Origin: Pseudomonas sp. ANT_J12
GTDB taxonomy: Bacteria > Pseudomonadota > Gammaproteobacteria > Pseudomonadales > Pseudomonadaceae
DNA: 64,000 nt
Direction of reading: 5' to 3'
Assembly: GCF_008370045.1 (NCBI RefSeq)
Contig: NZ_VOBN01000011.1
Span: 1 to 64,000, forward strand
Below, in pieces: positions 10,001 through 17,079 of this stretch. The position numbers and the translations under genes were made by a program. The notes beneath the pieces are model-generated. The model ran no database searches and had not been told where the DNA came from. It worked only from the letters and a program-made list of their open reading frames with translations. Each line of letters starts with the position of its first letter. The first letter of the stretch is position 1.

Positions 10001-10831
10001 GTTGATATAGCCTTCGGCCCAAGAGGCCGCGATGGAGTGGGATGCGAGTGTCTGCAGATGTTCATCGGCGTCGGATCGACTGATGGTCGAGATGTCCCGC
10101 CCCAAGGCAACTTGCGACAGGTGATCCAGCAGCGTCCCTCGCCCCTGAATGTGACGCTGGGTCAGGGCCTTGATTTGGCGGCGCTGGGTGTCATTCAGGC
10201 TGATCGGGCTGTCGGTGGCGACCGAGAGCATGTCCCAATAGTTACCCAGTAGCGGACTTTTCGGCAGATTCAGCTCCAGCAACGTGATGAGGCGTTGGGT
10301 CTGCTCGGCTGTTTTGGGGATGGGATGCTCGTGGAAACTGAACCATTGCGTCAGGCTGACCCGGTCGTCGAGCGTCACCGCGCCACCCAGTGCCGCCGCC
10401 ATTTCGGCGAGGGTTTTCAGGTCATCGTCCAGTTCGGGGTCCAGTTGGGTGCGGCTGGTCAGGTCGTAGGTGAAGTTCGGAGTCTGTGCGGTGATGTGCC
10501 CGTTCTCTGCGACTTGAAACACCGCGTCTTCGGCTAATTGGTGCCTGCTCAGGATCCGTTTAAAGGCGTCTTTGCTGACCATTCGCTTTAACAGCTCAAT
10601 GCCGGGCACCATCGAGCTTTCAAGGCTTGAATCGCGCTCCAGGGAAATAACTGGCAGGGTCCAGGCAGGGGCGAATCCTGTGTTGTCATCAGCCAATATG
10701 GTTTTCAATCGGCTGATGACTTCCTGTCGCTCGCTGTCATTGCTGCTTGTGGGATCGACATCGTTGTTGGAAGGGCTGATGGGGCGCGAAAGGTGTCGCT
10801 CGGTGAGCGTGCTGTTGCTTGTGTTATTCAT
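7055..10831 (-). CDS. Giant toxin-like protein with C-terminal aspzincin-like metalloprotease signature
   Basis: This 1258-aa protein is paralogous to the next gene. I recognise the type as the large dermonecrotic-toxin-like proteins of Pseudomonas, recalled and not searched. No signal peptide is visible. A hydrophobic, alanine-rich stretch at roughly residues 845-907 could insert into a membrane. Near the C-terminus is LIHEVFHGAPDTLDHTYA: an HExxH zinc motif (H1149, E1150, H1153) followed by T-x-D-x-x-Y (D1160, Y1163), and later NADSF (1207-1211). This combination is the hallmark of M35 deuterolysin/lysine-specific metalloproteases. The start is set at the ATG at 10829-10831, which has GGA seven bases upstream; an ATG at 10844-10846 is possible. 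Substrate and delivery route are unknown. Confidence 0.72.
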   Translation of the reverse strand: MNNTSNSTLTERHLSRPISPSNNDVDPTSSNDSERQEVISRLKTILADDNTGFAPAWTLPVISLERDSSLESSMVPGIELLKRMVSKDAFKRILSRHQLAEDAVFQVAENGHITAQTPNFTYDLTSRTQLDPELDDDLKTLAEMAAALGGAVTLDDRVSLTQWFSFHEHPIPKTAEQTQRLITLLELNLPKSPLLGNYWDMLSVATDSPISLNDTQRRQIKALTQRHIQGRGTLLDHLSQVALGRDISTISRSDADEHLQTLASHSIAASWAEGYINELGWYGASSDEPISDGYRQQVMLTAVLLDLHPSIGEAEPRNHVAGFNLYATEHVEHSFAAVRTALESHLVAKAGVSEQTAPLAAHLLLAGTAPEFLVKDVPPTLLLGTPQWVEFCRGVAMVEFNAPGSSRLMTYAHIKKMATIDWADEALTTLNSVLAIDPLLDWALLNGIVTLTDVQNAHTTAVATATSAYEKHLGHLVDIQTQLSKKFPTRRDIALRLLKVTAPDCDFVEDEILRKKSPHAARPGFATSEPMSLVELLMANELGSREWDLANDSLYDIYPFINNETHRLKPEFDRLFNRAHTQFSEAMSSSFKLAFATLPPLDRQRLLKGQVSLFTVRPSVAVIPKPDNTFSLNPFKLITHTVTEFTQLGYKENQADKDAATGRYGVVVGAYYENKLYCYELFTLHGVCRENPALAEVISRNGLLNQAPRTDFSGSANRYGPPSATYHLPTDIECYTHGVNPGIQPASIGVIEKLAILPVAATHSTRQPRSYYQSFDSGEFNELAAFIQKHRPLATYDELSKECWGQTKLERLRAEYDGIIDTALNFIVPFKSCIQDILSDDPDRRAEGWASCTIEAAMTLLLVVGAVAKVVSIAAKTASIAAKAASMAKVGVGLLNSVFNPLDGIPALLRKGVKVLKLKKLGTNVLENATFQLRKLTGSAQSYDLVKAANRADTGMGTWRPLASSTDSIAVLATRHNDQWYALNRSGQPIGPKLQNFHFLNALRLPGLHKIMPATYTRKLLQEALPAARKKVDDAIKVLTDVTSEKDSGVALKLLMGDHSAESRKKFLSALQDVKKDLAKITPDNFELDTYTKTNSLAALNPIAYKEWINAGETKAAQKKFMRIYSENFNDQYRKEGFTSTVPADDLIHEVFHGAPDTLDHTYASAPVSGRIGNQQRLDVKRLMNLASGHFRDDNLKLLDKTLAFDNADSFAVTTSLLSQSSSNNLMFLENIATLQKQADRARGGYIGWEVVLNFNPV

Positions 10832-10853
10832 TTTGAGTCCATTCATTAAGTTT

Positions 10854-10890
10854 GAAAAAAAAGAAGGAGGGCCCCTATGCCAGGCCTCCC
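10854..10890 (-). terminator. Rho-independent terminator between the two toxin-like genes
   Basis: On the minus strand a GC-rich hairpin (GGGAGGCC paired, with one bulge, to GGGCCCTCC) is followed by a run of eight T. It lies just after the stop of the upstream paralog and only about 20 bases before the start of the downstream one. The downstream gene must therefore rely on readthrough or on a promoter inside its neighbour. Confidence 0.7.
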
Positions 10891-10904
10891 GATGAAACAG
10901 GGGT

Positions 10905-13900
10905 TTAGAGCCTGTTCAGGTAAATCGGCACTGGCCGGTTGATAGCGCCCTGGCGAGCGGCTTGCAGCGCCGCACTCATGGCCGACAGGTTCTCGGCAAA
11001 GTTCGCCGGGTGGGTTTCCAGCTGACTCAATAGCGAGGTGAATACTGTCAAGGAGTCCGCGTTGTTCCGGGCCTGGGCGCGGTCGTGGTAGCGGGTCGCA
11101 ACCCCTTCGTCGGCGATCGGATGATGCCCGTTGGCCAGGTTCAGCAGCGGCGCCACGTCCAGCTGTTGATAGCGCGAATCGGTGTTCGGCAACGGCAGGG
11201 CGTAGCTCAGGTCATCGATGCTGCTGGCGTGGAGCAGGGTTCGAATCAAATCATCGGCAATCACGCCTTCGTTCAGGTGGTGCTCGCGGAAGCGTTCGTT
11301 GAGGTCGGCGCAGTCGACGCGCAGGAATTGTTTCTCCCGTTGCAACGGGCCGGCGTTTTTCCATACCTGGAACTCACTGAGGTCCAAGGTGAGCATTTCG
11401 TTGGCACTGTCTGCTTCATCCAGCAGGAAATTACCCAGGTCCACCGCACCGCAGTACGACTTTTGCGCCATCAGAACGTTATTGACCGCTTCGATTGAGC
11501 TGCCACCCAGCAATAGCCTGGCGAGGGCATCGACATCGACTTTCCTGTTCGCCTGGGCCAGTACCCTGACGGCGGCGTCCATTTTTCGGCGGGCGCTCAA
11601 CAGGGCATTTTCAATCACCGTGCTGGTGTAGAGGGCCGGCAATTGTTTGTCGAAACGCGGTAAGCGGATCTCGCCGACCCGGCGGAAATTTTTCAACGAC
11701 TCGCCCCATGGCCGGCCAAAGCGATTGAGTGCGTGCCATTGATTGTTGCGGCTACGGCAGGCCCAGGCGTTAACGGATTCGCTGCTGTCCTTGGGAATCC
11801 AGGTCCCTTGCACGAGATCGGAGCGTTTCGACGCTTTGACCAGGTCATAGGAGTCGGCCATTTTGGTCAGCCGGTGCACCTGCATCCTGGCTTTCGTCAC
11901 GGCGTCCATGCCCACCAGGTTCAAGCGCAGGCCACCTTTGAGGAGCGCCTTCGCACCGATGCTGGCGTAAGAACGCAAACCATCCAGCGGATTGAAAGTC
12001 CCGATCGCCAGGATGACCAGCTCTTTGGCAATGCTGGCGATCCTGGAGCAGGAGGAAACGGTCTTGGACATGATGCCGGCGATATTCGACGCCGCTCCGG
12101 CAACACCGCCGATGACCGCGATGGCATCCATGATGCAACCAAAGATGCCTTGCGCGACCCGTACCCGTTCCCCGGAACGAATTTCCGCGATGCAGGAGCG
12201 GAAGGGGATGATCAGGTTGAGCATGAACTCGGTCCGTTCTTCATTCTTGCTGATCAACTTTTCGAGCCGGGTTTGCCCCAAGGCGATTTCTTTCAGCTCG
12301 GCGTAAGTGGCGAGAGGACGATGGCGGGCGATGAAGTGGGCGATGCGTTCCAGGTTCGGGTAGTGGAAGCGTTGATAGACGCCTTTCTTGTCAATGGTCG
12401 TCTCAATGGGGGCCGCCAGTACCGCCAGTTTGTCGAGGACGACTTCACTGGACACTTTGCGGTTCGGTACGCTGCCGTGCGTGTAGTTGGTGATGTCCAG
12501 GGGCATGGCGCTCAGTTGCGCGGGTTTCATGGCGCGATTCAGGTCGCCAGTGAAGTCGATCCGGGCGCGGTTTTTGTGCAGCGCCGCTTGACTGATCGCC
12601 GCGCCAAGCGCTGGGTTTTTCAGGCATTGGCCATGCAGGCTGAAGAGCTCAAAACAGGTGGTTTTCCCGCGAAAAGACGCACACATGACCACACCGTAAT
12701 GACCGGTAGCGGCATCGATCGCTTCCTGGGTTTCAATGCTGGTCAGGTACTCCATGCCGAAGCGGCCATTCAAGGCTACCGGGGCCTTGGCGTCGAACTG
12801 CGCCGAGGCGCGCACGGTGTATAAGGTGATTTCGCTGCGTAGCAGGTCTTTCTGATCGGCCTCATCCAACTGCGCCAATGCCAGTTGCAGATTGGTCGCC
12901 AACGCGTGTTGCAGTTGCTGCTGATAGGCGCGCACAGGCGCCTCAAAATCACCGGACAGCTTGTTCAGCTCGGGCAACAGCGCGGGGTATTTTTTAAAGA
13001 GGTCGTAAGCGGGGTCGTTCCATTGCTGGCGAACCAGGTCGCCGGACATGTGCAGCTCGACCATCGACATTTTCTGGTTTTCAAACATCTCGTCAGCGGC
13101 ATAAGGCACGACCGGCTGATACTGCCAAGCGGTCCCGGCGTGGGTCAGGAATTCTTTTTCCAGGTCATCGCTATCCGGCAGGATCGCTTGCAGTTGCGCC
13201 AGGGCGAGCGCCCGGCGACTCGGGGGCGGCGTGGCAAACGTGGTGGCGGCCTGGTTCAACTGCTCCAGGAATGCGTGGTACGCCGTAGACGCTTCTTGCA
13301 GTGCTCCGGCACTGTGGCGTTGCAATGCCGCCCGTGTGATCACGCTGTTCAGCAATGCCCAATCGACAATCGGGTTGATGGCCGCCAAGCCGCTGATTTT
13401 TTCCTGGTAAGGACCGACGGGTTCAATGGCCGCGTATTGCATGACCTGCGCAAATGTCATCAAACGCGACGCCCCCCGGACTTGGAGCTCAATCAATGCG
13501 ACGGTGCGGCTGAACGTCACCCAGGCAATGGAGCCCAAAAGCGGTGAGGAAGGTAATTGCTTGATCAGGAACTCCGGCGCGACGTTGGCGAGCAGCAGAT
13601 GCGCCGCCAGTGGCGCGGCTTGTGCGCCGACCCGCTGGTTGTTCACCAGGTAGGTTTCCAGTTGTTGGCGCACCAGGAAGTGCGGCAAATCAACATTGTC
13701 CGGCGAATAAATGTCCAGGCTGCCGAACGGGCTGCGTGCGTCCTGCGTGACAACGGGCGGGTTCAGGTCCAACAGGATTGCCGTGATCAGGAGTTGATCG
13801 AGGTCTTCATCGTGGACCGATTCATCAGCGTTGGCGCCAAACCAGGCCAGTCGGGTGATGTAGCGTTTGGCCAATGCCCGGGAAGTGGGATGACTGACGA

Positions 13901-14657
13901 GCGACTTGAGCATATCCCCGGCGTCGTCCCAAATGACCGGGCGACTGTTCAATGCTTCTTCATACAGTTTATCGAGTAAGTTTTTTCCTTTAGGCAGGAA
14001 CTCGGCAGTTAACTTGCGCATGGCAGCCTGTTGATCGGTGGTTAATACCGTTTCACCGTCCTCAGTCGCGAATAGTTGATTCCAATAGTTGCCCAGGTAA
14101 TCGGCAGAAGGAATATCGAACTCCAGGAAGTCGAGCAGGTTTTTTGTTTGTGCCTGCGTGGTAGGTACATTCAGATCGTGAAACTTCATCCATTGCGATA
14201 TTTCCACGGTATTGCTGGAGGAGACAATGCCGCCTATTTGTTTGGCAATGTCCGTCAGGCATTTCAGCTGGGCTTGGGTCGAGGCAGAACGGTTAGCCAT
14301 CTGGGTGATGGGCTCCCAGGCGTCGCCGCGAATGAACAGGCTGCCCTCAGCGTTGACGAAAGCATCGATAAGCGGTTCGCGGAATAGCCGCACGGCATGT
14401 TGCTGGATAAGCGGTTCGGCGCTCAGTTTATTCAACAGGATGCTCGCGGGCATGTGCAGTTGATAAAGCGAAGAGCCCGGTTTCAAGTCAATTTCATGCG
14501 AGTCCCAGTCAGTCTCTTCAGTGCTGCGCACCGCCTCTTTTAGTTTGAGAATGACCAAGTCTCTTTCGAACTTGTCAGCTTCATTGCGCAGTGTTCTTGC
14601 TTGCAGGGTTGCGTCGAAAGAATAGCGGTTGATCGTTTTAAAGGTTGGAGTTGTCAC
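10905..14657 (-). CDS. Giant toxin-like paralog with degenerate metalloprotease signature
   Basis: This 1250-aa protein shares the full-length layout of its downstream neighbour. Shared motifs include LLGNYW near residue 200, ELFSLHGQCLKNPAL versus ELFTLHGVCRENPAL, NQWHALNRFGRPWG versus DQWYALNRSGQPIG, and the terminal NADSLTVFTSLLSQ. A hydrophobic stretch at about 836-899 matches the neighbour's. The position of the HExxH motif reads IRTLLH: R1139 and T1140 replace the first histidine and the glutamate, while the third position (H1143) and the later D-x-x-Y remain. It is therefore probably not a protease. The start is GTG (14655-14657), with AGGT about nine bases upstream. It could be a partner, decoy or non-enzymatic toxin. 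Confidence 0.7.
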   Translation of the reverse strand: MTTPTFKTINRYSFDATLQARTLRNEADKFERDLVILKLKEAVRSTEETDWDSHEIDLKPGSSLYQLHMPASILLNKLSAEPLIQQHAVRLFREPLIDAFVNAEGSLFIRGDAWEPITQMANRSASTQAQLKCLTDIAKQIGGIVSSSNTVEISQWMKFHDLNVPTTQAQTKNLLDFLEFDIPSADYLGNYWNQLFATEDGETVLTTDQQAAMRKLTAEFLPKGKNLLDKLYEEALNSRPVIWDDAGDMLKSLVSHPTSRALAKRYITRLAWFGANADESVHDEDLDQLLITAILLDLNPPVVTQDARSPFGSLDIYSPDNVDLPHFLVRQQLETYLVNNQRVGAQAAPLAAHLLLANVAPEFLIKQLPSSPLLGSIAWVTFSRTVALIELQVRGASRLMTFAQVMQYAAIEPVGPYQEKISGLAAINPIVDWALLNSVITRAALQRHSAGALQEASTAYHAFLEQLNQAATTFATPPPSRRALALAQLQAILPDSDDLEKEFLTHAGTAWQYQPVVPYAADEMFENQKMSMVELHMSGDLVRQQWNDPAYDLFKKYPALLPELNKLSGDFEAPVRAYQQQLQHALATNLQLALAQLDEADQKDLLRSEITLYTVRASAQFDAKAPVALNGRFGMEYLTSIETQEAIDAATGHYGVVMCASFRGKTTCFELFSLHGQCLKNPALGAAISQAALHKNRARIDFTGDLNRAMKPAQLSAMPLDITNYTHGSVPNRKVSSEVVLDKLAVLAAPIETTIDKKGVYQRFHYPNLERIAHFIARHRPLATYAELKEIALGQTRLEKLISKNEERTEFMLNLIIPFRSCIAEIRSGERVRVAQGIFGCIMDAIAVIGGVAGAASNIAGIMSKTVSSCSRIASIAKELVILAIGTFNPLDGLRSYASIGAKALLKGGLRLNLVGMDAVTKARMQVHRLTKMADSYDLVKASKRSDLVQGTWIPKDSSESVNAWACRSRNNQWHALNRFGRPWGESLKNFRRVGEIRLPRFDKQLPALYTSTVIENALLSARRKMDAAVRVLAQANRKVDVDALARLLLGGSSIEAVNNVLMAQKSYCGAVDLGNFLLDEADSANEMLTLDLSEFQVWKNAGPLQREKQFLRVDCADLNERFREHHLNEGVIADDLIRTLLHASSIDDLSYALPLPNTDSRYQQLDVAPLLNLANGHHPIADEGVATRYHDRAQARNNADSLTVFTSLLSQLETHPANFAENLSAMSAALQAARQGAINRPVPIYLNRL

Positions 14658-14799
14658 GGTGTTACCTAATATTATTTATGGGGGTGTTCCTTGTTTGGAT
14701 GTTGTGTATTTTTCGAGAAGGGTTCAAGTTGCTTTATATAAATGGATGTTGCGTTGGGTAGTTTGGTATTCAAACGTATCGGGTGGAAAGTTGAGCAGG

Positions 14800-14829
14800 C
14801 AACGACAAAGTTAAAGTACTTTGTCGTTG
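14800..14829 (-). terminator. Perfect hairpin downstream of the PqaA-family gene
   Basis: CAACGACAAAG and CTTTGTCGTTG form a perfect 11-base stem around an 8-base loop. It lies 20 bases past the stop of the gene at 14850-16349. No T-run follows, so it may act as an RNA 3'-end stabiliser or an operator-like palindrome and not as a standard terminator. Confidence 0.5.
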
Positions 14830-14849
14830 CGAGTGTTCAACTTAGGAGG

Positions 14850-16349
14850 TTATTTAGCCACGGTGCCGGGCAGTGTTCTGCAAAGCGCCTCATCAGCGGG
14901 CGGTGCCTGGGTCGGGTAGGTGTCCGGAAGAACCGTGACGGTGGTCGTGGCGACCAAGCCGTCAGCGAATTCAAACTCGAAAAACTCGGCACCCCAGCCG
15001 GTCTTGGGCGCCTGGTAAGTGGTCTGCAGTTCTGTCGACGGCGGGAACTGCGCGGCGGTGTAGGGCACTTTGCAGTTGTAGCGGAAGTCCCGGGCCTGCG
15101 GGTTGTGGGCTGCCCATTTGGTGACCTTGACCGGCAGCTCGGACAACGTCACGTGCAGTCGGGTCGACGTCACGCCCAGGCGCTGTTCCTGCACCTTCAA
15201 CGTCGGCAGGGGCTTGCCCGCCTGCCGACGCTTGATGTACGGAATCAGGTTCGCCTCAACCAGTGGGCGGACGTCGTGGGGGGAATTGGGCAGGACACGC
15301 AGCGCCTTCTCACCCGGCAGCCCCGGGAAGTACAGGCGTGAAGCATCCGGGATGAAGAAGTCATCACCGCTGGCATTGACGATGTATTTGGGGATGCTCA
15401 AGCGGGCGAGATAAGCGGGCGGGTAGGTCGTCGGGTCTTCAACGCGCATCAGCTTGCTGAACGCCGGGGTCTTGCGTTGGGCGATCACGCCTTGGGAGTA
15501 GTAGTCGAAGTACGCCAAGGGCCAGTTGCCGCCGTACGCCAGAAACGTCTGGTCAAACACTCGCTCGGTGTTCAGGACATCAATGACAAACGGCGCAATG
15601 CTATCGATGCGATGGTCCGCCAGGGCCGCCAGCCATACCGCCCAGCCGCGCTTCGATACACCGGTGGCCAAAAAGCTTTTGGCCTGGCCCGCAGGCGCTT
15701 CCTTTTGCGCCAGGTCCATGGCCTTGACCAGCGCTTCCATCATCGGCACATGCAACGAGATAAAGGGTTGGCGCTCCGGTGCCTGCATGAACAGTTTCCA
15801 GCTATGGGCGACACTGCCATCTTCGGTGCGCGGCACGGCGTCATCGCTGTAGGTCAGGTACTGGTTCGGTACATTGCTGACCGCCACCACGATTGAACCG
15901 GTTTGTCGGGCGATGTTGAGCAATGTCTGTAGGGTAAAGTTGTTGGGCGGGGTGGGTGACTGGCCGGGCAGCGAGTTGTTGACGCCGTCGTTGGCGACCA
16001 GTACCGCCCGCGAGCCTTGAACATTGTCGGGAATGTACAGATCGACGTCATGCAGCCACTGCGCCGGGGCGACCTGACCGTCCTGGGCCCAGGCCTGCGA
16101 CGACAGCTCAAATCGCCGGATGCTGACGCCGGGCTGTTGCTCCTGGCCCTTATCGGTGTAGCGCAACGGTTGCGACGCCTGGGCCTGGTGATAACACCTC
16201 AAGACTTCGCTGAACGCCTGTCCGTTTTGTTCAAAGCAGTGTTGGGGATCGTCGGGCGAAGAGGATTGGCAACCATAGCCAGCGATGAGTGCAAGCACCA
16301 GCGCGCAGGCCTTCAAGTAACGTGCATAGAGTTCGGTTTGACTCGGCAT
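14850..16349 (-). CDS. PqaA-family (PhoPQ-activated pathogenicity-related) protein, exported
   Basis: This 499-aa protein matches the PhoPQ-activated pathogenicity-related family, which has an alpha/beta-hydrolase-like core. Recognisable segments are VLVANDGVNNS (about residues 115-125), the nucleophile-elbow-like FLATGVSKRGWAVWLAALAD (about 228-247), FVIDVLN, and KYIVNASGDDFFIPDASR (about 325-342), which carries the expected acidic residues. The N-terminus has a positively charged stretch and a hydrophobic segment ending in AGYGC, so it is exported and possibly a lipoprotein, though the lipobox is poor (Gly at -3). Enzymatic activity of the family is not well defined. It lies upstream of the toxin-like pair on the same strand with a 192-base gap. 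Confidence 0.8.
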   Translation of the reverse strand: MPSQTELYARYLKACALVLALIAGYGCQSSSPDDPQHCFEQNGQAFSEVLRCYHQAQASQPLRYTDKGQEQQPGVSIRRFELSSQAWAQDGQVAPAQWLHDVDLYIPDNVQGSRAVLVANDGVNNSLPGQSPTPPNNFTLQTLLNIARQTGSIVVAVSNVPNQYLTYSDDAVPRTEDGSVAHSWKLFMQAPERQPFISLHVPMMEALVKAMDLAQKEAPAGQAKSFLATGVSKRGWAVWLAALADHRIDSIAPFVIDVLNTERVFDQTFLAYGGNWPLAYFDYYSQGVIAQRKTPAFSKLMRVEDPTTYPPAYLARLSIPKYIVNASGDDFFIPDASRLYFPGLPGEKALRVLPNSPHDVRPLVEANLIPYIKRRQAGKPLPTLKVQEQRLGVTSTRLHVTLSELPVKVTKWAAHNPQARDFRYNCKVPYTAAQFPPSTELQTTYQAPKTGWGAEFFEFEFADGLVATTTVTVLPDTYPTQAPPADEALCRTLPGTVAK

Positions 16350-16454
16350 GGACTCAGTTCCTTATGAGCGGGAATGACCGGTCTAATCAAACTCCATGCG
16401 GGCGGGTTCCATCTACTGTCAGACTTGACAGGTGCGACAGGGTCTGAGGTCGAA

Positions 16455-16814
16455 TCAGGCCAGCATACCCTTGACCTTGTCGCGCAACTGATCAATCGAG
16501 AACGGCTTGCCAATCACCTGCATGCCGGCCGGCACATCGATGCTTTCGGCATAACCGCTGGCAAACAGGATCGGCAGTTCCGGGCGCAGCATGCGCGCCT
16601 GGGTGGCCAGTTCACGGCCATCCATCACCGGCAAACCGACATCGGTCATCATCAGGTCGATGTACTGGTCTTCGTCATTGAGAAACTCCAGTGCCTTTTC
16701 GCTGCCATCGGCTTCCAGCACCTTGAATTCAAGTTCCTCCAGCACATCGACGATCAGCATGCGGACGATGGCATCGTCTTCGACGACGAGAATGATGGAC
16801 GGGTCGGAGGACAT
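16455..16814 (-). CDS. Stand-alone receiver-domain response regulator
   Basis: This 119-aa protein is a single CheY-like receiver with no output domain. It shows the acidic pair E12-D13-D14, the phospho-acceptor D58 in MMTDVGLP, and the conserved lysine in VIGKPFS near residue 103. Such proteins accept phosphate from hybrid kinases and act by protein contact or as a phosphate sink. It is transcribed divergently from the large hybrid kinase that begins at 17080, a likely partner. Its sequence resembles the receiver at the C-terminus of the hybrid kinase at 23789-25459, especially the TDVGLPxMDGRELA and ASGYAE segments. Confidence 0.88.
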   Translation of the reverse strand: MSSDPSIILVVEDDAIVRMLIVDVLEELEFKVLEADGSEKALEFLNDEDQYIDLMMTDVGLPVMDGRELATQARMLRPELPILFASGYAESIDVPAGMQVIGKPFSIDQLRDKVKGMLA

Positions 16815-17079
16815 AATAGAAAGCTCTCAAGGGTGGAATGGCGGGTCGGCGGTCGATCGAAATCGCCGGTCTCTTGGTTGAGTAATTGCCGGACCCCGAC
16901 AAGTTCCCGACCCGATACAAAAAACTATGGTTGTACAAGAACCTGCAAGGATAACGCGCGGCAATGATCAAGCGCAGTTAATTGCAGGAATTTGTCACCA
17001 GAGCTGTCAGAAAATTAGATCAATGCGTCCGTTTTGGGGCAAACTCCTTGGTTTTCAACAGTTCGACAAGGCCTTCCCC

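Noticed and set aside
10905..14657. Rhs or polymorphic-toxin repeats in the giant proteins
   Set aside because: No YD-type or GGxGxD-type repeats were seen and no PAAR domain; the two proteins are non-repetitive.
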